From: Pteria penguin
Lineage: Eukaryota > Mollusca > Bivalvia > Pterioida > Pteriidae
Length of the DNA stretch: 64,000 nt
Assembly (NCBI GenBank): GCA_035048485.1
Contig: CM068582.1
Location: 39,095,096-39,159,095 of the forward strand
Direction of reading: 5' to 3'
The notes below the pieces were generated by a model. That model ran no database searches. It was not told the origin of the DNA and saw only the letters and a list, made by a program, of their open reading frames with translations. Every line of letters begins with the position of its first letter. The stretch's first letter is position 1. Below, piece after piece: positions 13,504-26,000 of this stretch. The position numbers were made by a program, and so were the translations under genes.

Positions 13504-13641
13504 ATGAATTCTTCCCAAATCATCGTCTGTGTAGTGGTCTTTGTAGCCATGGCAATGGAAGCTGTGCTTGGACAGCCTGATAGAGATGGATATTATTATG
13601 ATTATTTAACAGGAGAAATACAAGGACACCTACATCAATAG
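13504..13641 (+). CDS. Putative 45-residue secreted peptide
   Basis: The frame starts MNSSQIIVCVVVFVAMAMEA and continues VLGQPDRDGYYYDYLTGEI, ending in GHLHQ and a TAG stop. Residues 5-20 form a hydrophobic core and Ala/Val-Leu-Gly precedes Gln24, a good signal-peptidase site, leaving a mature peptide of about 22 residues that is Tyr/Asp-rich and could begin with pyroglutamate. There is no cysteine, no dibasic cleavage site and no amidation glycine-basic motif. A TATA box and initiator lie at the expected distance upstream. A donor site ACAAG/gtaaaa follows the stop by seven bases, so the transcript probably splices to a 3' non-coding exon near 16,859; a stop that close to the junction would not be expected to trigger decay. 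I do not recognise the family. Extracellular or shell-matrix roles are possible but unsupported. Confidence 0.55.
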   Translation: MNSSQIIVCVVVFVAMAMEAVLGQPDRDGYYYDYLTGEIQGHLHQ

Positions 13642-14299
13642 ATACAAGGTAAAATAACATAAAAATAACATAACAGAAAATGATTGAAGCTAAATATACA
13701 ATATAATGGCAGTTCTTACATGACGTATATTTATTTTCATAAAGTCTTCATAGTAATATTGCCAATCCTAACTTTCAATTTTAACATACTAGTAGCTAGA
13801 TGTGCTTACTTTTAATTACATGTACTTATAATAGGAATTTTAGAAAGGGCAGTACTGACGATCTAAATAGTAGTTTATGTGAGGAATAAAAGCGAGACAT
13901 TATGCTATGAATTTTAGTTATATGGAAGAAAAATCAAGAAAAATGGATATACAAAGCAACTACTAATTTTATTTTATTTTATTTTTTTTTTTTTTGGAAA
14001 AGGGGGGGGGGGGTTCGTTATATGTGTAATTTAAACCGTATTATATCGGTATCCAGATAGTTAACGTCTATATCTTTACCATTGGGTACTAATCGACAGA
14101 CATCATGGAACGAGGTCATTGCACATAATTATGTTGAAAGTAAGGTGCTACGTTTTCTGAAATTATTCCAAGATGATTACGGTATCATTTTATGAATGCT
14201 GCTCAATAGCATTTTTCACCTACATCTGCATTTAGATAGCAACGGTATTTTTATTCGGGACAGAACAAAATATCTCCAAATCTGTCAAGTCGAAATGTA

Positions 14300-14547
14300 G
14301 CATAGCCCAACCATTTAGGTGCTAGGCCATTAACCCAATGGTTTCAGGTTCGAATCCCTTTGGTGGCACGTCGGTATTCTGTCTTTAGGATGACACAATC
14401 AAACTTATGGCCCCGTGTCCCGGTAGATGTAAATCGTAAAAGATCCCTCACTGCTTCGGGTGGGTCCGTTGCTTAGGTACAGACAGATATGTGTGCAATG
14501 TATCAAGTATGATAAATAATTTGGCGTGACGTTCACAAAAATCAAAT
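14300..14547 (+). mobile_element. Degenerate tRNA-derived SINE
   Basis: Box B GGTTCGAATCC, a CTGTCTTTAGGATGACAC body, GATCCCTCACTGCTTCGGGT, GGGTCCGTTGC and a GGCGTGACGTTCAC tail appear in the order seen in the other copies. The head is badly decayed. It sits in the putative intron of the secreted peptide gene. Confidence 0.8.
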
Positions 14548-15167
14548 TTAAGATGCATTCAAACAAATAGTTTTACACGACCTATTTATTTCACTGTCCC
14601 TCTTTTACTAAACACTGAAAAATATGACACTCTTGTACAAATTATTATGTCATTGGTTTTTTTTTCTCATATTTTGATATGAAATTATTTTTCACACTGA
14701 AGACACCCCTGTGCTACTTGTATACAATGTAAGATAAATGAATCATATACATCAAGTGAAAAAAACCCCCAAATTGCCCGTACTATCAGTAGACAAAATG
14801 TTTTAAAAGTTACTATTCCTGGTAGTGCTATGCCCAATTAGTGTACCTGGTACTGATTAAATGACTATTTCTATAAATCTATAAACATGACAACAATCTT
14901 CTGGGATATTTGTTCGCTTTATTAGAATATTTTAAACTTCTTGCATCGTGTTACTAGGAATTTACTGACATTCTTCATAACATAACATATCGGGAGACGT
15001 ATTACGGATCTATCACCATTATATCTTATAATAATAAACGTATTCTAGCTCAACATTTCATTGTTTTGTTTTTAGTTCTTTATGAAAATCTATGGACTTT
15101 TTCCATTGATTTTCTGATTTTTACTGGCATTCTGCCATCGCTCTTCTTGGAATATATAGACATTTCG

Positions 15168-15853
15168 CCGTAAATCTAATTTCATTTTTCGTTGGATGAA
15201 GGTATACCACGAAAAAAAGGACGGAAAACTGCTTCATTGCGCGTAGCGCATGATGCACAGCTTTTCCGTCCTTATTATTATTTTTTTTTCGTAACACCTC
15301 CAGCACGAAAAAGGGACGGAAAACTGCATCATTACGCGAAACGTATGATGCACAAATTTTCCGTCCTTTTTGGGGGGTTTTTTTTTTTCTTTCTTTTTTT
15401 GGTGATGGTATACCTCCATCCAACGAAAAACAAATTAGATTCATTCCTTATCATTTAATTGGTTGGTTGGTTGATTGGTGTTTTACGTCGCTTTCAACAA
15501 TATTTCAGTCATATCACGACATGGAAGCAGGAGGTTACCAACCTCTTAAACATAGTGGCGCGACCCGGGAATCGAACCCGGATCGTCGGCGCCGTAAGCC
15601 AAGCGCTTAACCACTACACCACGCCTGCCCCTTATCATTTAATTCCTTTCAAACACCTTTTTTAAGGAATTGGTACGGTAACTATGCACTGTTTCTCAAC
15701 ATCTGTTTTCTGCCGAGGGGGTGTGAATATTGACGTCACAGTTACGAAAACGCGGGAAATTACATCGTCAGAAAAAAGAAATCGTGGATGAGATATACCA
15801 CAAATTTTTAAACCAATCAAAATGCGTGTTACATGTAAAATTAAATGATATAA
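15168..15853 (+). mobile_element. Hairpin MITE, family 1 copy B (split by a SINE)
   Basis: Outer words TTTTTCGTTGGATG...GGTATACCACG and GGTATACCTCCATCCAACGA are inverted. Inside, two similar blocks of GGACGGAAAACTGC(T/A)TCATT...GATGCACA...TTTTCCGTCC each form hairpins. Beyond the hairpin the right arm (AATATTGACGTCACAG, GATATACCACAAAT, AAACCAATCAAAATG) matches the reverse complement of the arm of copy A at 3.15-3.29 kb. The right arm is interrupted by a 170-bp SINE plus its target duplication. Confidence 0.85.
15461..15630 (-). mobile_element. tRNA-derived SINE nested in MITE copy B
   Basis: On the minus strand it starts GGGGCAGGCGTGGTGTAGTG with box B GGGTTCGATTCCC and ends in an AAACACCAATCAACCAACC tail. 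It is flanked by an exact 14-bp duplication, CTTATCATTTAATT, at 15,447-15,460 and 15,631-15,644. The head differs from the GCCGGTGTGGCC group, so this is a second SINE family. Removing it restores continuity with MITE copy A. Confidence 0.93.
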
Positions 15854-16858
15854 CATTCTATAATGAAACAAAATGGTCAAAATATTCTATTGGGATGTGA
15901 TGACATTTCCCACAACCAGTCCGTAAACGGTTTATAGTAGACAACATGTCAAGACAGAAATACATCCGGTTTCTAGTGAATACGGGTCAAAGCATAGTAA
16001 TTCCATTTCCCATAGGGTCCCATGTTAAATTACCGAACTTCCAGCAAGATTTACACAACATCCTACATTTTAGCTATATATAATCCACATATCAAAATGT
16101 TTGTCAGACCCTCCTCTATCACAATTTTAACAGTTTACCATAGGTTATCCACCTTAATTTCGAGAAAATCATGCTGGAAGGGGGATACACCCAAAAATTG
16201 GCCAAAATTCAAATGTAAACAACCACCCCTTTTTAGGGCATTAAATTTTTACATTAGCGAAATGAGATAAAAATTCATGATTTTACAGCAGAATCAATCT
16301 TTATTTATACATAGATCAACTAATTTTATCCAATCACAGCTCCTAATACATTGAAACAGTAGTCCCTCTCTCCCTACACCACATCAGCCAATCACCGCTC
16401 TCGTTAATTACCTTTCTTTGACCTACGGTACTGACAGTCAATGGCGGTTTGTATGGCTCCCAATGGGAAATTTTCACATATTTTTCTTTCTAGTTCATAA
16501 TCTGAACAAACGATTATTGTTTTGTTTATTATCAATCCAAAATGATCGCTTTCATAGGATAGTTTGTTTATGGAAATCACAAAAGTCTTTATTGCGATCC
16601 CGGTGTCTTTTGAATATCACATTTTGTTAAAGGTTTATGTGACCGATGTAATCATATAACATATAACATTGTGAAGATAATTAAGTCGAAGAGATATAAA
16701 TTCTTCACTTAAAATAATGCTCTGTAATCAACGTACGTATATGATAGCTTAACTATCAAAATGTGGAAGACAAAATCAACTTTTAAGCAAATCATAATTA
16801 CATGTACTGTTAAAATTAACCTTTTACTGTTACTAATTATTTTTCCTTTTTTTTATAG

Positions 16859-17110
16859 TTGCAGTCGTCAGTGGGACAGAAGCGACATACGAAGGCATAA
16901 ATATCCAAAATGAATTGTTGTATTATATTTCACAAGCTATACAATCTTTTCAATTTGGGCTTCGTTTTCTTTCTTTAATTTCTTTAAAACAGTTCCAAGC
17001 AGTACTTCAGCAGGTACCGTACGCTAGCACGAAACTCCCATCTAATTTTCTTTCATGCTTTTTCGGATTCAGTGAGTTGATCTCTGTAAAATAAAGGCGT
17101 AGCTAGCTAT
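16859..17110 (+). other. Probable 3' non-coding exon of the peptide gene
   Basis: A pyrimidine-rich tract ends in TTTTTATAG at 16,858, a plausible acceptor for the donor at 13,649. An AATAAA signal lies at 17,090-17,095, giving an exon of roughly 250 bases. Both signals are short and the pairing across 3.2 kb is inference. Confidence 0.3.
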
Positions 17111-17238
17111 AAAGAGAGAGTGTTATACAACAGATCAAAATTTTTAACTGAAATGCCAAGATGAAAGATTCATGACAGTTGAGTTTAATATTTCACAAAT
17201 GAAAGTACAGAATTGCTTATAGTACCTGGTACAGTTGG

Positions 17239-17770
17239 AGGCCCAGCACATATCCCCAACCACCAAGACATAAATAGGCGTGGTGGGGAAGGGAATAGGT
17301 CTGTAGGCTAGTATAGCCGCATGCCCTGCATATATACCTTACCATCAAACTCTAACAGGTGGGAGGCTGGTACAACCGCACGCCCTGCACATGTCCCCAA
17401 CCACCAAGACCTAACCAGGCGGAGAGGGGTAGATCTCCAGAATGGTACAGCCACACACCCTGGACATAACCCCAACCACCAAGTCCTAACCAGGCGGTGA
17501 AGAGTAGGTCTGCAGGCTTGAACAACCGCATGCCCTGCAGTTAACCCCCAACACCAAGCCGTAACCAGATGGGGAAGAGTAGGTCTGCAGGCTGGTACAG
17601 CCGCGCGTCCTGCACGTATCGCCAACCATCAATGTCTATCCAGGCGGAGAGGGGTAGTTCTGCAAGCTGATACTGTTGCATGCTCTGCACATATCCCCAA
17701 ACACCAAGCCCTCACAAAGTAGGGAGGGGTAACACAGAAGGGGCTGGAACAATCCCAGGCCCTGTACATA
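17239..17770. repeat. GC-rich 75-bp minisatellite, ~7 copies
   Basis: Units share CCCCAACCACCAAG, CCTAACCAGGCGG, GAGGGGTAG, TCTGCAGGCTGGTACA and GCCGCACGCCCTGCACAT. The spacing between two CCCCAACCACCAAG words is exactly 75 bp. Because 75 is divisible by three, the minus strand carries a 105-codon open frame of 25-residue repeats (for example LVRTWWLGLC); this is best read as a by-product. Confidence 0.92.
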
Positions 17771-19327
17771 TGTAGTCCATTATCCTGCTACCTACATGCA
17801 CAACCTTTTGTATACTTACATGTATGACGAATTTATAACAATACCTTCATCTTTGTTGATAACTGTTATTAGTGAGCAGAAAGTCTGCGACTTGAGCTTT
17901 CACTTTGCATAGACAAAATGGTACACGTTTTGTTGCTTTCGGCATAATCTGAACCTTAGGGAGGACACACTGTCTCATGAATATATCACCATGGAGACAG
18001 CCTGCCCAACCTGAGAGCAGCAGCCAATCAATTCCTCGCCTTTCGTTGTGCTGAAAACTGCTCACCCACTATCACGGACTTCATGTTGACTAGTCACCGG
18101 CCGAAAATGGACATAATTATCAAGGGAGGACACACTGTCTCATGACTTTAATTACCATGGAAACAAGGGTGATCTCCCGTGACAAAAGTCCGGAAAGCCT
18201 TTAAAATTTGCTCAGTGTTGACAAACACCCAGATGTTTCAATAATGCTGGAAAATGAAAAGAAATATTTGAAATGGACAACATCCCATTTCCATGAGTAA
18301 AACTAATATTTTGATAGAAATCGGTGAAATGAAGCACCTGATTCCCGCATCGTCTCTCTGCGTCCTTGATGTAGTATTCTGTAATTGAATAACAATCAGA
18401 AGTTCTCACATGATTGACAGCGATGTCGCGCATTCTTCAAAAGTATGGTCCGTGTAATGTAAATGAACAAATGGGATCAGAAAGCAGTCCTAGAGAGCTT
18501 GTGTAACATTGTTACCTTCTTCCACAAGTGAACAAAACCAACAATCGACGTTAACCTTTTGCCTTGGGCCATTCGACCCGCTACGCGATATGTATCCTTT
18601 TTGATTAATGATAGACTCATACCAATCCAAGCGTTTCATTAGTCAAACGACACCAGGAGTTTGGGAATGAAATGCAGTACTGGAGGGAAATTATACATGG
18701 TAAAAAAATTCAAGTATAACAGCCATCCATCTCCATTTCAAGATTTTTAGATTTAAACAAATGTAGAAAAATAATAATCCGAGAAAATCGTAGATCGTCA
18801 CCTCTTCATCTTCTTGCAAACCGGATTTATCCTTTCGAGGCCCCATTAGGCGTGACACTGAAATGATTAAGTTGACAAGTCCAGAAAGTTACCGGACTCT
18901 ACGTTTTATTACCTGCACTGAATCTTCCAGCTGGGTAGAGATGCAAAACACTGAAATACATGCAAATTACACAAAACGGCAACTAATAGATGCTAGTTAG
19001 TTAAATACAACAATGCTAACAAGTGCACAATTTTCGTAAATTGGGACTTTGAAATTTGAGGCTAGATATAAAAATAATGTTCTACTTTTAGATATCACAT
19101 GCATTATTTCTTACCTTACATTTGCTATGTTCCTAATTATACTGCAGCCAAAATGCAACACCATGCGTCGCGATAGCAACATTTTCTGAATTCCGTGCAA
19201 CCCGATCAGGGACTTTTTATCTGACCTCATCTTTGTCTTCAAGATAATTATGGCAAGAAAATTATGCAAATATCACAGAAAATGCAATGACGACATTCTT
19301 GCACGAAAGTGAAAGCGTGTTCCGTTT
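17771..19327. other. Intergenic, one short direct duplication
   Basis: AGGGAGGACACACTGTCTCA occurs at about 17,958 and again at 18,123, each followed by an ACCATGG(A/-)GACA-like word, so a segment of about 45 bp is duplicated 165 bp apart. An octamer ATGCAAAT lies at 19,264-19,271, 57 bp ahead of the next candidate exon. Nothing else recognised. Confidence 0.4.
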
Positions 19328-19952
19328 ATGCTAATTCCAAGCTCGGACGGAGCTATTCAAGCTGACATGCTGACTACAGCGTCCAGAGACCAAATGACCG
19401 TCGTTTCCGCGCAGTTGCCTCCTATATATGTATATAACGCTGGTCAGCCAGTTGCCCCCGGGGCATACGTTCCCACTTATCCATATATCTCAATGTTAAT
19501 GTACCCTGTCCAAGTGTCAGAGGGTTCGTACAGCACTCTTTTTCACGCGACTCCCAATTTATTCATTGTTTTGAAATGTACCATTGTCTTTGTCAAATGG
19601 GAATGGCTGTTATATGTGACACTGAAGAATTTTCATAGCATGCGTTTATTTAGGTTTATTTAGATAAGAGGAAGAAAGACCGTAAACACTTGTTCTGTCT
19701 AATATTTTGATACCGAGTATTTAGCTAAGTACCAGAAAATATGCTCGTAAAATTTCTGTGAAATATATAAATGCACAAATGTAAATGATGATTGGTCGTT
19801 CTTCGTAACCATTACACTGGTGACTGTAGACGTCGTTTTGATAAAAGATAGCAATGAGTTAATAAAAAATATGTAGAAATCTGTCCTTTTAAAAGGAAAT
19901 AAGATCTTAGATTGACGGCAGTTACAGCTGACGTGTGGTTATTATTATTATT

Positions 19953-20009
<57 letters not shown>

Positions 20010-23000
20010 TGTAACTATTTATTTACTTTTTTTTTTTATTTTTCTTAATTATTCTAACCTTTTGATAAATTTTCAGTCTGCAAGTAAGCCAAAGGTTAGT
20101 GGAGTTTATGAACGTTATGATCAATGCAAATGTTGCTTAAAAGAGGTATTACTCATTCTTCTATTTTAAATACCCGCTGTGTGCACTTAGTATCAAATGA
20201 CACAACAACCAAAAATCATGGGTACATTTCATAAAAACGTTTTAAAACGTCAGAATGCGCTTGTTTCATATTCCGCTCATCATGATAAAACGATGCACAT
20301 TAAACTATCAACAAAAAGTATAGAATATTGAATATTTGATTGCTTTACTGACTAGTAATAATTCTACCATAAAAATAACGGGAACCCTCTACATCGAACC
20401 ACATTTCATAAAAATTAATGAACAAATGAAGGTTTGAAATGGATAAAGCAAAATAACAGACAGAAGGACTGACAAATGAACTGATAATACGCAATATAAC
20501 AAATGTGTATGAATTTCCTAAAATAAATAAAACACTATCGAACACGCGCTGATCTTTTTCTTTTCCCCCTTTTTAACAAATGAGGCGTCTGTGTTTGAAT
20601 TTCTGTAATTCCTCGCGGCTGTACATATGTCTTTACGCTCTACATCCTTTCCAGACTGATTTAACACGAGATTCGAATCTTGACAAGAAAGCTTTACATG
20701 TGTGTCAAAGAAATCAATTTGTTTGTACATATTATCATGTCGTGTTGTCTTTGTATATTGATAATGAGATGTCTGTTGAAGAAAGAGAAATCATGATCTG
20801 AAGAGCGATAATCGATAGATTACAAAATAAATGTATGGGAGTGTAAAAAAAGGTCCATTTAGTTCTGCTTCAGTCATTAAAACACATTACATGTGAACAA
20901 TTATAAAAACATAAAACGATAAATCCCATAGAAATAATTTATATCATTTTCTACAGCGATTAAAATCTGCAAATATGCATTGTACATGCATTGTACAATA
21001 ATACTCACAATAGTAGTGTCATTTCGTCATTTTTAACTTTGATTAATCAAAAGTGAGCACTTTTGTTTAGCGTAGTCAAAATTAAACGACAGCAATGCCA
21101 ATTACCAAATACAAAGAAAATGAGAGAAAAAAAATAAATTAAAATTACGTGACATAATCGCTTAAACCCCAAAAGAGAAGTGTGATTAAGACTAAACCAT
21201 AATGACAGATACAGGGTTAATGCAATTGTGAACACACTTTCGGACAGTTTGACTAGTATGACAGGAATACGACAAGGGGCACTTTTCTATCAGTACAAAT
21301 TCTTTCGTTAACTTCATAGACTTAAATCAATCGTAAGCGAGTGATGGATGTGTACAGACGAATCCATGGTCACCTTAAGATGCGCTTTATCTATTGCTTA
21401 ACCATAAAACATGCGTAAAGTGTCGTGACGGACCATAAACACACAATAATGAATTCATTATAACAAGGTGGCCACTATCGTAACACTATGCGTATTGTAT
21501 ATTAATTCCATCTAAAGCCAGGTTGCCACGAACTAGACGTATTTACATAACATACTAGTATGTAGTTCGGAGGCGCAGAGTGTTTTTCTCGTTACTACAC
21601 ATTTACTAATTTACAATTAATAAACATATCTCTAGTTGTTTTCCTATTGACCACATTTTCAATACCTTCATTGTTATGTACGTTGTTCTGTGTTTGAAAT
21701 ACACATTAGTTGAAACACTTCAATCATGATAATAATATATTGTAATAATATTTTTTAATTCAAATCGACACTCCTTTTTGTTAAGGGGTATCTCGATGAA
21801 AAATACACTACTTAAATACGAGATTCATGAAGTGCTTTTAAAGAGAGACGTATAATTCAATCTTGTGTCTCTGCTTGAAACGGTTCACTATCTCCGACTT
21901 TGTTTACATGTGAGATATCAACTTTTAATAGGATGAGGGCTCTTGTGACACGCATAGCAGGTTATAAAAATTCTTCAGATTGTTTATAATCAATGTGACA
22001 TATATATGTGTCGTATATATATATATATCAGATTACAACTTTGGGAGCCGCACCTGGGCGCTTTCCCTCGTACACTGTCGCTGTGTCTTGACTAACATTG
22101 GTCAAAATTCATCTCATTAATTTTGTCGTGTAAATGAAGTGGCCTACATTCCAGAATGCATGATGCATACCTACCTGAGGCCATCGTCTTTTCGGACGTG
22201 ATTTATCCTTTATACTTTATCTGAAGCATTAGCAAGGGAGAAAAAACTTAATCATTCAATTTATAAACAACTTTGTTTTGAATGTTTTGCGAACTCGGTA
22301 TCCTCACCGTGTATGGCTTCCATGTATTTCAATGTAGATATTTGACTTGGTCCCACAAGTACTGTAAACTTATGTATTATTCCAAATCGTTGAAATTTTG
22401 TATAAAATTTAAACGACCTCCTGAATCCAGGATTACAAAAGGAAGAAGGAAAGGGGCTTAAGTCTAGAGGAAATAATTTATTTATTAAACATCTAAGTTT
22501 AAGTGATGTTACATTTTTGTCGCAAAGAGACAACCGGACATCTCCAATTCCAGCTACTCTCAATTATCCGCCACTGAAATATTCACTTGGGGATTGGAGT
22601 TGAATCATAGCAAGTCCCTCTATGGACATGTTAGAAATGTGCCTCGTCAACAGCAATTTGTATCAGGTGTTACTGTTCATACATATACGACTGTACATGC
22701 AGCAACTTTTCGTAAATTTCTAAGGTATGGTAAATTAAAATATTAATCTTTTTCTTTTTTTTCTATTCTTTTCAAGACCAGATAAGACAACTAAAATTTT
22801 GTTTAAACACCAGCGACTTCTAAAGATGTACAGTATTTTCTGCTGGACCTACATCGCTTGAAAACAATTCTCTCATTATACATTGTATAATAATAAGTAG
22901 AAGGCATAAACCAACTATTGATTACATGAAAATCGTCATCAGGTGCCACCACAATCGTGTCATCAAATCGCCAATACATGTAGGTGACGCCACTGTCGCG

Positions 23001-26000
23001 TTACAAAGCGTAAAATCCCAGAATTCTGATGTATACTTGGTACATGTGAACTCACTCAACGTACGTTATGTGGATGAATATTACACACATTAAATTACAG
23101 AAATCATGAACACCATTTATGTCTTCTGCATGTACAACCAAAACAATTGAGGATTGTGAGAATAATGAACATAGACGAGGTACTGAATCGGTATCTAACC
23201 TGGTATCTCTGCAGTCCAATCATGTTGGCTAGAAGAAATGGTCTCTCAGCTAGTTTGCCGCTTGGGCAAGTTACAGTACAGTAATATACATAAACAAATA
23301 GTATTCATTACTTTACGCCTATCCCTATTCCCTACACTGATGTTTTCCCTGTGCTAGAAAACTGATCAAATCTTCATATCCGCCCGTATATATGTATTAA
23401 TATCCCGCAATAAATACGCCGTGTTACAAATCCCTGAATAAAATTTATATAGATATAGATATATAAATCTTAGTGTAGTGAGATTGATTCACCGATAATT
23501 CATATAAATGCCAACACTTACCATGTACATTATAAGTTAGACATGGCTTACATAGCAAAGGTTGAATGAATAAACTGCTGTAAAAAATGATGATCACGAT
23601 TCTCACCTGTACTTAGAATAAATAGCTGGCAGTCGTAGGAGGAGAGGAGTCTGCAATGCTGGTCCCCCACTGTCGGGTTGACACGGTCTTGGGTATGCTG
23701 AAAGTAACAATAATACTGCTGGGTGTCCAAACATCTAGCATTATACTGAGATGTGGTGCGTGACAATGTATATATCAAACTTTATCTAATATTCTACCTT
23801 CGTTTTAATTTGTAACAGTCCACCGCGGTATAACATTTCGCATTCCTCAACTTAGAAAAATAGGACCGTCATATCACTTTCATTACACTTCTGCTAAAAC
23901 AAACCTCTGTTTCTGCCTTCAGCGTGAAAAAGCGTGCTCTGTTTTGTCCATTGTTCCAACATTTCACTCGAAATATAGCTGGATTTTTAAAACAATGCCA
24001 CAAATTAACATAGTTTTAAGTAAGAATGTCATTAAATTATCAGATGGCGTTTCAGTCGACTCCCTCCGGGATCCCTCTAATATCCTGATTTGCGGCGTTA
24101 AATTCCATTCGTGGCTACCTGCGCATTGTAATCATACCGTGTCTTGCTTCAGTGACTTACCTGTAAGTTTACTTTTGTCGCTCATTCTGCTACAAACTCT
24201 TCATACCAGTGGAGATACGCAGAAGATGAGCAAATATTTAGTGTCACAAAAATGATAGTTTTATGGGTACTTAAAACCACATGTAGATAATGTACATATG
24301 AAGGTTTTATAAAATTGCCCTTGAAACGCACACAGAAATGTACACGGAGTAATATCAACACTTCAAATTTCAAAGGATGCCGAAAATGGAGAAATATACA
24401 TACTGCATTTATACAGACGTTAAGGCATTGTAATGTTCATGTATATTAAAACTTGTTAAGAATTAACTAATGCATTAGCATATGAAGGTGTGCAGTTTTT
24501 CGTTGATTTTTTTAGATAAGGTGCAATTCTATCTAGATCTAATGTAGTGTTTCTCAATAAATACAAAAATGAAAATATTATAAATACTTAAATGGCAATA
24601 ATTTCGATCAGAATGATAATTTCGCATCCTCAGCCACATTTAGTCACGTTTAGTCGATCGTCAGTAGGATTTCTTGGATATATCTTTAAAGTTAATGAAT
24701 ACCCAATAAGAAGTTTTTATCGGGCAACAGTAATCTGCGTTTTCAATAGAAAATTCGTACCAAGATCGATCTGGACTAAAAGGAAGCTGATTTGACAAAA
24801 CAACTGACCTCTTGCTTTTTCGAAAGATTTTAGCGTCAACAAGTCTCGTTTTATCTCTGTGAAAACTGGGACACATATATGCCTCTGATGAAATACATAC
24901 TTTTCTGAAGTACCTCGTCTGTAGAAATAATTCATTCTTACTACAGTGTGTGTTCAACAACATATCGCTTACTTGAATTAAAATGTCAGGATGACAGTGC
25001 AATTATACTATCTTCAACTTCAAACACGAATATGAAATTAGTACAATGCAACATATCAGGGATTAACTTTTCACGAATTCTGCGGCATTTTCCTTTATTA
25101 TTTATAATAGTTCACAACACGATTTATCATGATATACAATTAACGCGAGTTTAATTCTATTAACCTAGATTTACGGGAAAGGAGACGGGTCTGGTTTCAT
25201 TTATTTTCCATTGTGGCTCTGTGTCCTATACGAGCTTTGTGAACTTCTGATACTGATTTTTTAGAATTTACGTACACAATCCTCCGTAACTTGGATAACG
25301 TTATGTCCCCTTCCTCTCTGTCATGTCCGTGAAGGTTTTTCGGTGCAGGCAAATGAGACTCTGGATCTGCCGTGGACTGGGGATTTCTACGGGCACGGTC
25401 AGTCCAAGTAATTCAAGTGACCATGTTTACCAGCCGAGTTTCTCTTGATATCCTCAGTGACAGAGTGGAGGTTTATCCAGGTACCACGTAGTTTCCAGTG
25501 GTAAACTGCATAAATGCAAATATGTATAGATAACTTGATTCTGTTGTTGCGACAGAGAGCAATAAGCGCACCATACAAAGACTTGAAGCCGGTGTGGCCT
25601 AGTGGATAAGGTGCTCGGCTCGTGATCGAGAGGTCGCGGGTTCGACTCCCGTTCGGGGCACACCGGTTTTCTGTCTTTCGGATGAGACAGTAAAAACCGA
25701 GGTCCCGTGTCACGGTAGGCGTGGCACGTAAAAGATCCCTCACTGCTTCGGGTGGGTCCGTTGCAAAGGTCTAAATTTGTATGCAATGCATCAGGCAGAT
25801 GCCGTCACCATATACGTGAAATAATCGTGGAGTGACGTAAAACAATAATCAAACAAACAAACAAAGACTTGAAATACGTAAATACTTATTCGAGATGTTT
25901 CTCGGCAAGTTTTAAATTTCTACAAAGATCCAAACTGGGAGTCATATTTCGCATTGATAAAAGGGGCTTCGTAAGGGATACGCAATATCACCAACTTCAT

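Noticed and set aside
15545..15630. tRNA-like sequence with good A and B boxes
   Set aside because: The acceptor arm does not pair and it has a SINE tail and a 14-bp target duplication; it is a SINE head, not a tRNA gene.
22261..22600. 100-codon minus frame and 65-codon plus frame over the same bases
   Set aside because: Coding-like words appear on both strands but neither shows homology or splice support; possibly a decayed relic.
24661..25002. 113-codon minus-strand frame
   Set aside because: No splice signals, no recognised protein, and the overlapping frames on both strands are also open, so chance cannot be excluded.
25588..25665. Second tRNA-like head
   Set aside because: Continuous with a full SINE body and flanked by a 13-bp target duplication.
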